A stretch of 6,262 bases of DNA. Source: a bacterium (GTDB lineage Bacteria; JACRDZ01; JAJRWM01). The stretch spans positions 1 through 6,262 of the forward strand of contig JAJRWM010000059.1 in NCBI GenBank assembly GCA_024276815.1, read 5' to 3'. Below, one piece after another: positions 1-6,142 of the stretch. The first letter of the stretch is position 1. Each line of letters opens with the position of its first letter. A model generated the notes under the pieces. It was not told the origin of the DNA. It saw only the letters and a list, made by a program, of their open reading frames with translations, and ran no database searches. A program made the position numbers and the translations under genes.

Positions 1-1
1 G

Positions 2-64
2 TTCTTTTTAAAATTGCCCCGGGTGGTCGGGATAATGTTTTTACTGACCGGGCTTTTATGTTAA
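2..64 (+). CDS. Possible 3' end of an upstream gene (partial, unidentified)
   Basis: The frame starting at base 2 is open to a TAA at 62-64 and encodes about 20 mostly hydrophobic residues ending VVGIMFLLTGLLC, as expected for the last membrane helix of an integral membrane protein. A second frame (from base 1, TAA at 67-69) is also open but is not hydrophobic. The stop lies 26 bases before the MlaF-like gene, so an upstream operon member is plausible. An MlaE-type permease is the expected neighbour and ends in a membrane helix, but I do not recognise MlaE sequence here. The reading frame and even the existence of this gene are uncertain. Confidence 0.25.
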   Translation, partial: FFLKLPRVVGIMFLLTGLLC

Positions 65-79
65 ACTAATTTCAAAATT

Positions 80-84
80 GAGGG
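80..84 (+). promoter_or_regulatory. Ribosome binding site for the MlaF-like gene (GTG start)
   Basis: GAGGG lies 6 bases before the GTG at 91. An in-frame TGA at 79-81 rules out any longer protein, and the next in-frame ATG is about 80 codons inside the ATPase fold, after the Walker A motif. The GTG is therefore the supported start. Confidence 0.7.
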
Positions 85-90
85 CTGATT

Positions 91-837
91 GTGATAGAAC
101 TGATAAACATCAGGAAGGCCTTTGCCGGGCAGGATATCTTGAGGGGTGTTGATTTAAAGATCGAAAAGGGCGAGTCCTTGGTTATCATTGGCCGTAGCGG
201 TTGCGGCAAGAGTGTTTTACTAAAACACCTGGTCGGCTTGTTGCGTCCCGACGAGGGGCGGATAATTTTTGAGGGCGAGGATACCAGCCAGTTCAATGAA
301 ACTGACTGGAACCGGGTTCGAAGCCGGGTCGGTATGCTTTTTCAGGGCGCCGCTCTTTTTGACTCCATGACCGTGGGCGAGAACATCGGCTTCTTCCTGA
401 GAGAACATCTTAAGTGGAAAGACGATAAAATAGATGATACCGTTGACAGGATGCTGGAACTGGTCGGCTTGAAAGGTATTGCCGGGAAAAAGCCGGCTGA
501 ACTCTCCGGTGGTATGAAGAAAAGGGTGGGACTGGCCCGGGCGATCGCTCATAACCCGGAATACGTGCTTTACGATGAGCCGACAACCGGCCTGGACCCG
601 ATTATGGCGGACGCGATTGATCGGTTGATAGCCGACCTGAACAAGAAGCTGGACATAACCTCGGTAGTCGTTACTCATGACATGAAAAGCGCGTATGCAA
701 TCGCGGATCGTATGGCCATGCTGTTCGAGGGCAGGGTGGTTTTCCAGGGGACTCCCGACGAGATTCAGAAGGCCGATGATCCTCTGGTGCAGCAGTTTAT
801 CAACGGCCTGGCCGAAGGACCAATCACTTTAAACTAA
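91..837 (+). CDS. mlaF: MlaF-like ABC transporter ATPase (lipid/MCE transport)
   Basis: This is the cytoplasmic ATPase of an Mla/MCE-type lipid transporter, which powers phospholipid movement between the inner membrane and the periplasmic MCE partner. All ABC signatures are present in its 248 residues: Walker A GRSGCGKS at 34-41, Q-loop Gln85 in LFQGAALFDSMTV, signature LSGGM at 138-142, Walker B VLYDEP at 159-164 with Asp162 and Glu163, D-loop GLD at 167-169 and switch His196. The GAALFDS stretch after the Q-loop and the LSGGMKKRVGLARA form are typical of the MlaF/Ttg2A subgroup rather than of amino-acid or metal importers. Length is close to the usual 250-270. The start is GTG. The MCE gene begins 2 bases after the stop, which supports the assignment. 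The membrane permease partner (MlaE) is not identifiable in the window. The family assignment is secure; the exact lipid substrate is unknown. Confidence 0.93.
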   Translation: MIELINIRKAFAGQDILRGVDLKIEKGESLVIIGRSGCGKSVLLKHLVGLLRPDEGRIIFEGEDTSQFNETDWNRVRSRVGMLFQGAALFDSMTVGENIGFFLREHLKWKDDKIDDTVDRMLELVGLKGIAGKKPAELSGGMKKRVGLARAIAHNPEYVLYDEPTTGLDPIMADAIDRLIADLNKKLDITSVVVTHDMKSAYAIADRMAMLFEGRVVFQGTPDEIQKADDPLVQQFINGLAEGPITLN

Positions 838-839
838 AG

Positions 840-2096
840 ATGCCTATGAGAGAAAAACATAACGAAATAAAAGTCGGCATGATGGTTTTTACGGCGTTGG
901 TTGTTATCACGCTGGCCATATTTTATGTTGGCGATTTCAATTTCTTCGTCAAAGGATACAATTTCAGCGTAATATTTAATCACGCCAACGGGATTACGCT
1001 TAATTCTCCGGTTAATCTTAACGGCATCAAGATTGGCGACGTCGCGGGCATTGATTTTATTTATGTGGAAAATCGTTCCAAGATTCGTCTTAATTTATGG
1101 GTTAACCAAAAGGCCGTCATTCGCTCCAACTGTCGGATTACCATCGATACTATGGGCTTGATGGGCGAAAAGGTAATCAATATAATCAGCCGGGACGCTG
1201 AATCACCGACGGTGAAGCCCGGCGATGAACTGGTTGGGATTGATCCGCCGCAAATTGGTGAGCTGCTGGTATACAGCGCCGATATCGCCAAAGAATTGAA
1301 AGACGTCATTAAATCGGTCAACCTGATTGTCGGCGATGTTGAAACCAAAAAAGCGATTACCAACAATTTGAAGAATACGGAAAAGTTGACCCGGGAACTG
1401 GCCGAGATTGTCAGCGAGTCCAGAGAGAGCATTGTCAAGACCATGGACAACGCCCGGTCGATAACCGCCAATATGGATAAAATCCTGACCGAAAACCGTG
1501 ATGATTTCCGAAAAACAGTCGCTAATCTCAGTACGGCCTCTGTCACCATCAAGGAGGGCAGCGCGGAAGTGGTCGCTATTCTCACGGAGTTCGGCGAGAA
1601 CGTCAATAAGCTGGTGGTTGATAATCGTGAGGATGTCAAGACGATAACGGATAACCTGGCGGTGGCTTCCGCAAACTTGAAAACCAGCCTGGCGCCGACA
1701 GTTGATAACCTCGAACAGGTATCGACCACCCTGAATACCTGGATGTCCGATAACCATGAGAAACTGGGCGGGATTGTCGACAGCTTAAGCGCTATTACCA
1801 GTGGAAGTCAAGCCAATATCCTGAAAGCGCTGGAAAACTTTGAAAAGGTTTCCGCTAACGCGAAGAATATTTCTGAAAACAGTCGAAAAAGCATCCAGAG
1901 TACAATTGATAATATTGCCGCGATTAGTTCCCAGCTCAAGGATGTTCTGGGTAAGCTCAGCATTATCGCCGAGAAAATTGAAAAAGGTGAAGGCACGTTG
2001 GGCGGTCTCTTGACCGATAAAGAGATATTTGATGATTTAAAGAAACTTATCCAGGATGTCAACGCTCACCCCTGGAAGTTGCTGCGCAAGGAGTAA
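840..2096 (+). CDS. mlaD: MlaD-like MCE-domain protein with long helical tail
   Basis: This is the membrane-anchored, periplasmic substrate-binding component of an MCE lipid transporter. It has 418 residues: a short basic N-terminus, one membrane helix at about 13-30, then a single MCE domain at about 40-117. The MCE domain has the family's hallmarks: FNHANGITLNSPVNLNGIKIG, followed by a GLMGEKVINI strand at 106-115. From about 140 to 390 the protein is predicted helical or coiled-coil, with a 43-residue internal repeat (separate entry). It ends with a G-GTLG-LL-D motif and NAHPWKLLRKE, a C-terminal signature seen in many MCE proteins with one MCE domain and a long tail. E. coli MlaD is only about 180 residues, so this is the long-tailed type, in which the helices may build a channel or needle towards the outer membrane (inferred). 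No clear ribosome site precedes ATG 840, so translation is probably coupled to mlaF; ATG 846 is a possible alternative start. Confidence 0.9.
   Translation: MPMREKHNEIKVGMMVFTALVVITLAIFYVGDFNFFVKGYNFSVIFNHANGITLNSPVNLNGIKIGDVAGIDFIYVENRSKIRLNLWVNQKAVIRSNCRITIDTMGLMGEKVINIISRDAESPTVKPGDELVGIDPPQIGELLVYSADIAKELKDVIKSVNLIVGDVETKKAITNNLKNTEKLTRELAEIVSESRESIVKTMDNARSITANMDKILTENRDDFRKTVANLSTASVTIKEGSAEVVAILTEFGENVNKLVVDNREDVKTITDNLAVASANLKTSLAPTVDNLEQVSTTLNTWMSDNHEKLGGIVDSLSAITSGSQANILKALENFEKVSANAKNISENSRKSIQSTIDNIAAISSQLKDVLGKLSIIAEKIEKGEGTLGGLLTDKEIFDDLKKLIQDVNAHPWKLLRKE
1362..1964 (+). repeat. 43-residue internal repeat in the MCE protein tail (about 4.6 units)
   Basis: Residues 175-375 of the MCE protein can be cut into units starting at 175, 218, 261, 304 and 347, each 43 residues long. 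Unit position 1-2 is [ED]N or NN in the first four units. Position 13 is Leu187, Leu230, Leu273, Leu316 and Ile359. Positions 27-30 read TMDN, TVDN and ALEN in units 1, 3 and 4. Positions 37-42 read NMDKIL in unit 1 and NVNKLV in unit 2. The DNA has diverged, so this is a protein-level repeat of long standing and not a recent tandem duplication. The pattern was found by eye and alignment by hand. Confidence 0.65.
2088..2093 (+). promoter_or_regulatory. Ribosome binding site for radA
   Basis: AAGGAG lies inside the last two sense codons of the MCE gene, 4 bases before ATG 2098. It supports the start at 2098, where the protein begins directly before its zinc finger, over the longer in-frame ATG at 2056 inside the MCE gene. 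Confidence 0.7.
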
Positions 2097-2097
2097 T

Positions 2098-3468
2098 ATG
2101 GCCAGGAAAAAAAGCCGGTTTTACTGCACGGAATGCGGTCTGGAGACGGCTCAATGGCTGGGAAAGTGTCCCGGCTGTCAGAGTTGTAGCACTTTGGTCG
2201 AGGAAAAATTTACCGGTTCGGCCAAATCCCCGGTATCAAGGTCGCGGGTTGTTTCCCGGCCGGTATCCTTGACGGAAGCGACGATCGTTGTCAAGGAGAG
2301 GTTGAAAACCGGGATAAGCGAACTGGACCGGGTCCTGGGCGGCGGTCTGGTCAGCGGTTCCGTGGTGTTGCTGGGCGGCGAACCGGGTATCGGCAAATCG
2401 ACGCTGGTTTTGCAGCTCTCCGAGAAGTTAGCCCGGGATAATCAAAGAATACTCTATGTCAGCGGCGAGGAGTCTCTGGGGCAGGTCAAAGTGCGGGCCG
2501 GGCGGCTGGATATCCGTTCTCCGGAAATCTATTTTTATTCTGAAACAGACGTTGAGCTGATCGAAAATCAAATTGAGAAATTCAAGCCGGCCGTGGTTTG
2601 CGTTGACTCAATACAGACCCTGTACGATACCGAGGTGCCGTCGCCCCCGGGCAGTCTGAACCAGGTGCGGCAAACCAGCGCCCGGTTGCTCTATCAGGCG
2701 AAAAGGCTGGGCATACCGGTATTGCTGGTCGGTCATGTTACCAAGGGCGGTCTGATCGCCGGCCCGCGGGTCTTGGAGCACATGGTGGACACTGTTCTCT
2801 ATTTCGAAGGGGACAGCAATCATACCTATCGTATTTTAAGAGCGGTCAAAAACCGTTTCGGCTCGACCAATGAAATTGGCGTTTTCGATATGCGTGATAT
2901 TGGTCTGGTTGAAGTTAAAGATCCTTCAAGTCTTTTTCTGGGGCAACGGGATGAAGAGAAAAGCGGTTCGGTGGTGGTGCCGACCATTGAGGGCAGTCGT
3001 CCCTTTCTGGTTGAGTTGCAGGCTTTGGTCTGTCCCACTAACTATGTCAACGCGCAAAGGGTGCTGATCGGGCCGGACACGAAGCGGGTCGCCCTGATTA
3101 TGGCTGTTCTGGAAAAGAAATTAGGGGTCAGCTTTTTGGGTCAGGATATTTTTATCAACCTGGCCGGCGGTTTGAAAAGCGCTGAAACCGCTATTGATCT
3201 GGGGTTGGCCCTGGCGTTGCTGTCCAGTTTTTGGGATGTAGCGTTGCCCCGGGACTTGTTAATTGGCGGCGAGGTCGGTCTCGGAGGAGAGATCCGGGGG
3301 ATCAGCCAGTTGGATAAGCGTTTACACGAAGCGGCCAAGCTTGGTTTCACGAAAGCGGTGATACCGCGGGTAAACGCCGACAAGATAAAACCGCCGAAGG
3401 GGCTGGAAGTTGTAGCGGTAAAGTCCCTGGAAATGGCGATTGATATTACCCTGAAAGGAGGGAGGTAA
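2098..3468 (+). CDS. radA: DNA repair protein RadA (Sms)
   Basis: RadA is a RecA-like, DnaB-type helicase ATPase that drives branch migration of recombination intermediates. The 456-residue product (E. coli RadA has 460) has every family element. The N-terminal C4 zinc finger is Cys10, Cys13, Cys24 and Cys27. The Walker A is GEPGIGKST at 94-102 with Lys100, and the Walker B is VVCVD at 166-170. The RadA-specific KNRFG motif is at 251-255. The C-terminal part from about 270 is the Lon-protease-like (S5-fold) domain, with GGLK followed by the IDLGLALALLSS helix. ATG 2098 is preferred because it starts one base after the mlaD stop region, has AAGGAG upstream and gives the normal N-terminus (MARKKSRFYC). 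disA starts 4 bases after the stop, the arrangement known from many Firmicutes and Actinobacteria, where RadA and DisA are functionally linked. No defect is visible. Confidence 0.97.
   Translation: MARKKSRFYCTECGLETAQWLGKCPGCQSCSTLVEEKFTGSAKSPVSRSRVVSRPVSLTEATIVVKERLKTGISELDRVLGGGLVSGSVVLLGGEPGIGKSTLVLQLSEKLARDNQRILYVSGEESLGQVKVRAGRLDIRSPEIYFYSETDVELIENQIEKFKPAVVCVDSIQTLYDTEVPSPPGSLNQVRQTSARLLYQAKRLGIPVLLVGHVTKGGLIAGPRVLEHMVDTVLYFEGDSNHTYRILRAVKNRFGSTNEIGVFDMRDIGLVEVKDPSSLFLGQRDEEKSGSVVVPTIEGSRPFLVELQALVCPTNYVNAQRVLIGPDTKRVALIMAVLEKKLGVSFLGQDIFINLAGGLKSAETAIDLGLALALLSSFWDVALPRDLLIGGEVGLGGEIRGISQLDKRLHEAAKLGFTKAVIPRVNADKIKPPKGLEVVAVKSLEMAIDITLKGGR
3457..3466 (+). promoter_or_regulatory. Strong ribosome binding site for disA
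   Basis: GGAGGGAGGT overlaps the last radA codons. Its inner GGAGG is 7 bases from ATG 3473. It is the strongest Shine-Dalgarno of the operon and suggests that DisA is translated efficiently in its own right and not only through coupling. Confidence 0.75.
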
Positions 3469-3472
3469 TTCA

Positions 3473-4552
3473 ATGCGGGGAAGAAAAGACGATCCGAATG
3501 AGATCAAGTTTATTGAGACCATTAAAATGCTCGCGCCCGGGACTGTCCTTCGCGACGCCCTGGAGTACATAGTAGCGGCCGGCACCGGCGCGTTAATAGT
3601 CATCGGGGACGACGAAGAGGTCATGAAAGTCAAGGATGGCGGTTTTCGTATCGATCGCCAGGTTATACCTTCACATCTGTATGAACTGACCAAGATGGAC
3701 GGCGCGATTATCCTGAGCAAGGACGCCGGCAAAATACTTTTCGCGAATGTTACCTTGCAGCCGGGCACCAATATTTATACTTCTGAATCCGGCACCAGGC
3801 ATCGGGCGGCGGAGAGGATCAGCAAGCAAACCGGGGTTGTCACAATCGCCGTATCGCAGAGAAGGAGTTCTGTGACCATCTACGTTAACCGTATCAAGTA
3901 TGTTTTGAAAGACCCGGTAACTTTGATCGCCAAGGCCACGCTGGCCTTGCAGACTCTCGACAAGTTCCAGCAAGTATTTCTGAAGGTTATGAAGGATTTA
4001 ACTGTCCAGGAATTTCATGACTCCGTGACCATATCAGACGTAGCCCTGGCAATCCAGAGAGGTGAGATGATCCATCGGATCTGCGGTGAAGTGAACCGGT
4101 TTGTGATGGAACTGGGAAAAGAAGGCCGTCTGATTGCCATGCAGCTCAATGAATTATTGATCGATATGAATGAAGAGATGTTGCTGATAAAAGATTATTA
4201 TAAACGGCGTAAAAATGTAAATCCGGAGAGCATTCATCAAGAGATTACGGAATTATCCAAATCCGGCAAGCTGAACATCAACACGATATCCAATGTTCTG
4301 GGCTTTGGCTACGTGACCGAAAAGACCGGTCTGAAAACCATCACTCCCCGTGGTTACCGGCTATTGAACAAGCTGCCTAATTTACCGCAACCGGTAATAG
4401 AGCAGATCGTCAGTAATTTTGGTGATTTCAAGAGGATCATGTCAGCCGATATCAAGGAAATGGGCACCGTTCCCGGAATCGCTGAAGTTCGCTCCAGTAA
4501 CATTGTCAACGGTCTGAATCGTCTGAAAGAAAAATATCTCCTGGAGCAGTAA
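3473..4552 (+). CDS. disA: DNA integrity scanning diadenylate cyclase DisA
   Basis: DisA makes cyclic di-AMP from two ATP and loses activity when its DNA-binding domain meets branched DNA such as Holliday junctions. The protein has 359 residues; B. subtilis DisA has about 360. The N-terminal DAC domain (about 1-145) carries GALIV at 39-43, the catalytic DGA at 76-78 and the ATP-binding GTRHR at 107-111, preceded by TSES. The central all-helical linker spans about 150-285. The C-terminal helix-hairpin-helix DNA-binding domain (about 295-355) includes the hairpin VPGIAEVRSSNI around 333-344. All key catalytic residues are present, so the enzyme should be active. It is the last gene of the run and follows radA by 4 bases. 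Its presence beside MCE genes shows that c-di-AMP signalling occurs in an organism that probably has an outer membrane. The c-di-AMP hydrolase and receptors are not in this window. Confidence 0.97.
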   Translation: MRGRKDDPNEIKFIETIKMLAPGTVLRDALEYIVAAGTGALIVIGDDEEVMKVKDGGFRIDRQVIPSHLYELTKMDGAIILSKDAGKILFANVTLQPGTNIYTSESGTRHRAAERISKQTGVVTIAVSQRRSSVTIYVNRIKYVLKDPVTLIAKATLALQTLDKFQQVFLKVMKDLTVQEFHDSVTISDVALAIQRGEMIHRICGEVNRFVMELGKEGRLIAMQLNELLIDMNEEMLLIKDYYKRRKNVNPESIHQEITELSKSGKLNINTISNVLGFGYVTEKTGLKTITPRGYRLLNKLPNLPQPVIEQIVSNFGDFKRIMSADIKEMGTVPGIAEVRSSNIVNGLNRLKEKYLLEQ

Positions 4553-4592
4553 CCGACCTGTGGGTCCGGCTGGCCGGCTCACGATAAACGCT
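4553..4592. other. Convergent intergenic spacer with two small hairpins
   Basis: The 40 bases between the converging stops hold two adjacent GC-rich dyads. One is GACC-TGTG-GGTC (4555-4566) and the other is CCGG-CTGG-CCGG (4566-4577); they share base 4566, so they may not form fully together. They could slow RNA polymerase from either side, but neither strand has a following T-run. This is therefore not a convincing intrinsic terminator. Termination here may be Rho-dependent, or the two transcripts may overlap. Confidence 0.4.
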
Positions 4593-5924
4593 CTAGAAAC
4601 GCCAGGAAAGGCTGAGGTTACGGGAGGCGAGTTTTAATTCGGGGAGGTATTTTTTGGCTGAGGCATTATTGACGGCTTTCGGTTCGCCGCCCTTAAGGTA
4701 AGCGTAGACCGCCACGGCGACCCCGATACCGGCCACGGCTATGCCCGCGCGGGCAATATTGCTGGCTGATTCGGCTTTGCTTAAAAAAGCCTTGGCCTCA
4801 TCAGAATTTTCAATCTCTTCGCTTTCCTTGACGTAATTACGGTTCGCCTCGGAAATCTGGCTGACGGCCAACGCTCCGCCGACAACTACCGCGCCTAGAG
4901 AACTGTATATTATTGTTTTTTGGTAACTAGCGATCTTGGCGGCGGCCGGTTTGGCCTCTACCGGTTCGGCAACTGTTTGCCCGTCAGCGGCCACAGTTTC
5001 GACCTCTTTTTCAGCTTCCACTTCGTCAGGTTCGTCAACAGCTTCCTCAACAACCTCTATTCCCTCTTTGGCTAACAGTTCCTCTATCTCATCCGCCGAG
5101 AGGATTTCAACTTTCTCATCAGCAACCGGTTTCCCGACCCCGGCTTCTGCGACCGGCTCAGGTGAAGAGATTACCGCTTCCGGTCCAGAAGGAGACGCTA
5201 CTTCTGGAGGGCCGACGCTAACTGCTTTGGGAATTTCAGGTGCCGGCTCCGCGTCCGTCGTTCGTGCTTCCAATACTTCCTCTTCGACAGCGGTTCCCTT
5301 CGCCAAAGGCTCCGTCACGGCAGACTCAACAGTCCCTTCGGCCGGCTCGGGCAAAAGGCCTTCCTCAATAATTTCAGCGGCCGGAGTTTCAATATCGGTG
5401 GGCATTACGGCGACTACCGGAGGAGGTGGGACAGGTTCAGGGCGTTCCACATCGACCAGGTTGCTCCCGGTGTTTTTCAAGGCGAAAGCCAGTATCGCGT
5501 TTTCCAGCGAACAGGTCATTTCAGAACTGTTGATAGTCTGCCCGGCAAGCGCGTCAAACAGACGCAGGTTAATCAGGTAAATCGCTCCCATTTTACTGAT
5601 ATTACCGGTAACCAGCAGTTCGACATCGAGCGTTTTCGCAAGCTCGGCCAGACACTCGTCCGTATCACAAACCGGAGCCAGCCCGGAGCGCCCGATTTTC
5701 TTATTCACTTCATCACGGCTCAGGAGGTCAAAGGAATCCGTAGCCGAAATCGAATCACGCAAAGCTTTTTCGGCGGTGGCCAAAGCGTCATCATTGACTC
5801 TGCGGCTGTTCAGGGGATAAATCGCTAACTTCGCTTTTTCAGCGGCGTAAACGGGCAGAGCGGGCGCAGACATCGAAAGAACGGTACAAACCAAGAGGTA
5901 AGAAATCCATTTCCGCTTGCGCAT
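4593..5924 (-). CDS. Exported protein with CsgG/FlgO/TolB-N-like domain, acidic linker and two hydrophobic segments
   Basis: The 443-residue product has no exact function I can name. Residues 1-28 are a signal peptide: MRKRK, a hydrophobic core, then a likely cleavage at VYA-A. Residues 30-150 resemble the small alpha/beta domain shared by CsgG, FlgO and TolB N-termini. It has a KLAIYPL first strand, a helix, FDLLSRDEV, then Cys86 and Cys91 in a C-DTDE-C pattern that may form a disulfide. ELLVTGNISKMG and YLINLRLFDALAGQTI follow. Residues 152-333 are a low-complexity Pro/Glu/Ala/Val linker. Two hydrophobic helices lie at about 337-357 and 390-410. The end, LSLSWRF, alternates hydrophobic residues and finishes in Phe, like an outer-membrane beta-signal. 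It is transcribed alone from a strong promoter, with GGAG (5930-5933) 5 bases before the ATG. Role in envelope assembly or anchoring is inference. Confidence 0.85.
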   Translation of the reverse strand: MRKRKWISYLLVCTVLSMSAPALPVYAAEKAKLAIYPLNSRRVNDDALATAEKALRDSISATDSFDLLSRDEVNKKIGRSGLAPVCDTDECLAELAKTLDVELLVTGNISKMGAIYLINLRLFDALAGQTINSSEMTCSLENAILAFALKNTGSNLVDVERPEPVPPPPVVAVMPTDIETPAAEIIEEGLLPEPAEGTVESAVTEPLAKGTAVEEEVLEARTTDAEPAPEIPKAVSVGPPEVASPSGPEAVISSPEPVAEAGVGKPVADEKVEILSADEIEELLAKEGIEVVEEAVDEPDEVEAEKEVETVAADGQTVAEPVEAKPAAAKIASYQKTIIYSSLGAVVVGGALAVSQISEANRNYVKESEEIENSDEAKAFLSKAESASNIARAGIAVAGIGVAVAVYAYLKGGEPKAVNNASAKKYLPELKLASRNLSLSWRF

Positions 5925-5956
5925 ATCAGCTCCAGATTGTTGGCTTAACTAACTCC

Positions 5957-5985
5957 ATTGTACCCACATAAAAATTCTTTGTCAA
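5957..5985 (-). promoter_or_regulatory. Near-consensus sigma-70 promoter for the exported-protein gene
   Basis: On the minus strand TTGACA (5985-5980) and TACAAT (5962-5957) are separated by exactly 17 bases. The -35 is perfect and the -10 has five of six consensus bases. The predicted start near 5950 gives a leader of about 25 bases that holds the GGAG ribosome site. High constitutive expression by the housekeeping sigma factor is expected unless the adjacent repeat is an operator. Confidence 0.85.
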
Positions 5986-6009
5986 GCCAAGCCAAGCGTA
6001 CCGCTTGAC
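5981..6009. repeat. Inverted repeat with tandem CAAGC units overlapping the promoter -35
   Basis: GTCAAGC (5981-5987) is inverted as GCTTGAC (6003-6009), and inside it CAAGCG (5993-5998) pairs with CGCTTG (6002-6007). CAAGC occurs three times in tandem at 5983-5997. The left arm overlaps the -35 box of the minus-strand promoter, so it could be an operator. It could equally be chance or part of the repeat element next to it. Confidence 0.5.
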
Positions 6010-6015
6010 CATGTT

Positions 6016-6118
6016 TGCCTTCGGCACATCAAAACTGCTCCCGAACAGTCGGTTGCTTGAGTATTACCTGATCTTAAGCGAGAGAACAGTTTGCGAGTGA
6101 TGTGGTGTGCCGAAGGCA
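6016..6118. repeat. Long imperfect inverted repeat, foldable into a branched hairpin; element of unknown type
   Basis: The uninterrupted arm 6016-6037 pairs with the far arm in three blocks: 6016-6024 with 6110-6118, 6025-6031 with 6098-6104, and 6032-6037 with 6087-6092. Five-base bulges on the far side (6105-6109 and 6093-6097) separate the blocks. CTC 6038-6040 can pair with GAG 6082-6084. The top can form two further hairpins: CCGA-ACAG-TCGG (6041-6052), and GCTTGAG with CTTAAGC (6055-6061 with 6073-6079, one G-U pair). No open frame with coding character covers it. It sits between the terminator of one minus-strand gene and the promoter of the next. It may be a dispersed palindromic repeat (REP- or MITE-like) or a structured RNA. 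Confidence 0.6.
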
Positions 6119-6119
6119 T

Positions 6120-6142
6120 AAAAAACAGGCCCACCGGCCTGT
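6120..6142 (-). terminator. Intrinsic terminator of the partial minus-strand gene
   Basis: On the minus strand ACAGGCC (6142-6136), loop GGTG (6135-6132) and GGCCTGT (6131-6125) form a perfect 7-base stem. It is followed by five further T on the minus strand (6124-6120), so the T-run counted from the stem end is six. The first stem base is the last base of the TGA stop codon. It should separate the upstream gene from the promoter at 5957-5985. Confidence 0.9.

Noticed and set aside
1061-1757. Two long minus-strand open frames opposite the MCE gene
   Set aside because: The plus strand encodes a clear MCE protein here. The antisense frames lack domains and come from the repetitive, coiled-coil-coding sequence.
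2056-2097. A 14-residue longer RadA starting at ATG 2056
   Set aside because: It would overlap the MCE gene by 41 bases and add residues before the normal RadA N-terminus. ATG 2098 has an AAGGAG site and the expected MARKKS start.
4555-4577. Bidirectional intrinsic terminator between the convergent genes
   Set aside because: The two short GC dyads are real, but neither strand has a T-run after them.
4936-5580. Plus-strand open frame of 214 codons rich in Ser, Thr and Ala
   Set aside because: It is antisense to the Pro/Glu/Ala-rich linker of the exported protein. The low-complexity composition mirrors that linker, and it has no recognisable domain.
5870-5924. Lipoprotein signal (Cys13) in the exported protein
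   Set aside because: The residues before Cys13 are LLV, which does not satisfy the lipobox (Gly, Ala or Ser at -1), and a normal signal peptidase I site lies at residues 25-28.
6016-6118. tRNA gene
   Set aside because: The branched fold has no acceptor stem of 7 pairs closing a 73-base cloverleaf, no TTCRA T-loop and no CCA end.
6010-6126. Integron attC site
   Set aside because: The bulged imperfect hairpin is suggestive, but the outer ends do not show the RYYYAAC/GTTRRRY core pair, and no integrase or cassette array is visible.
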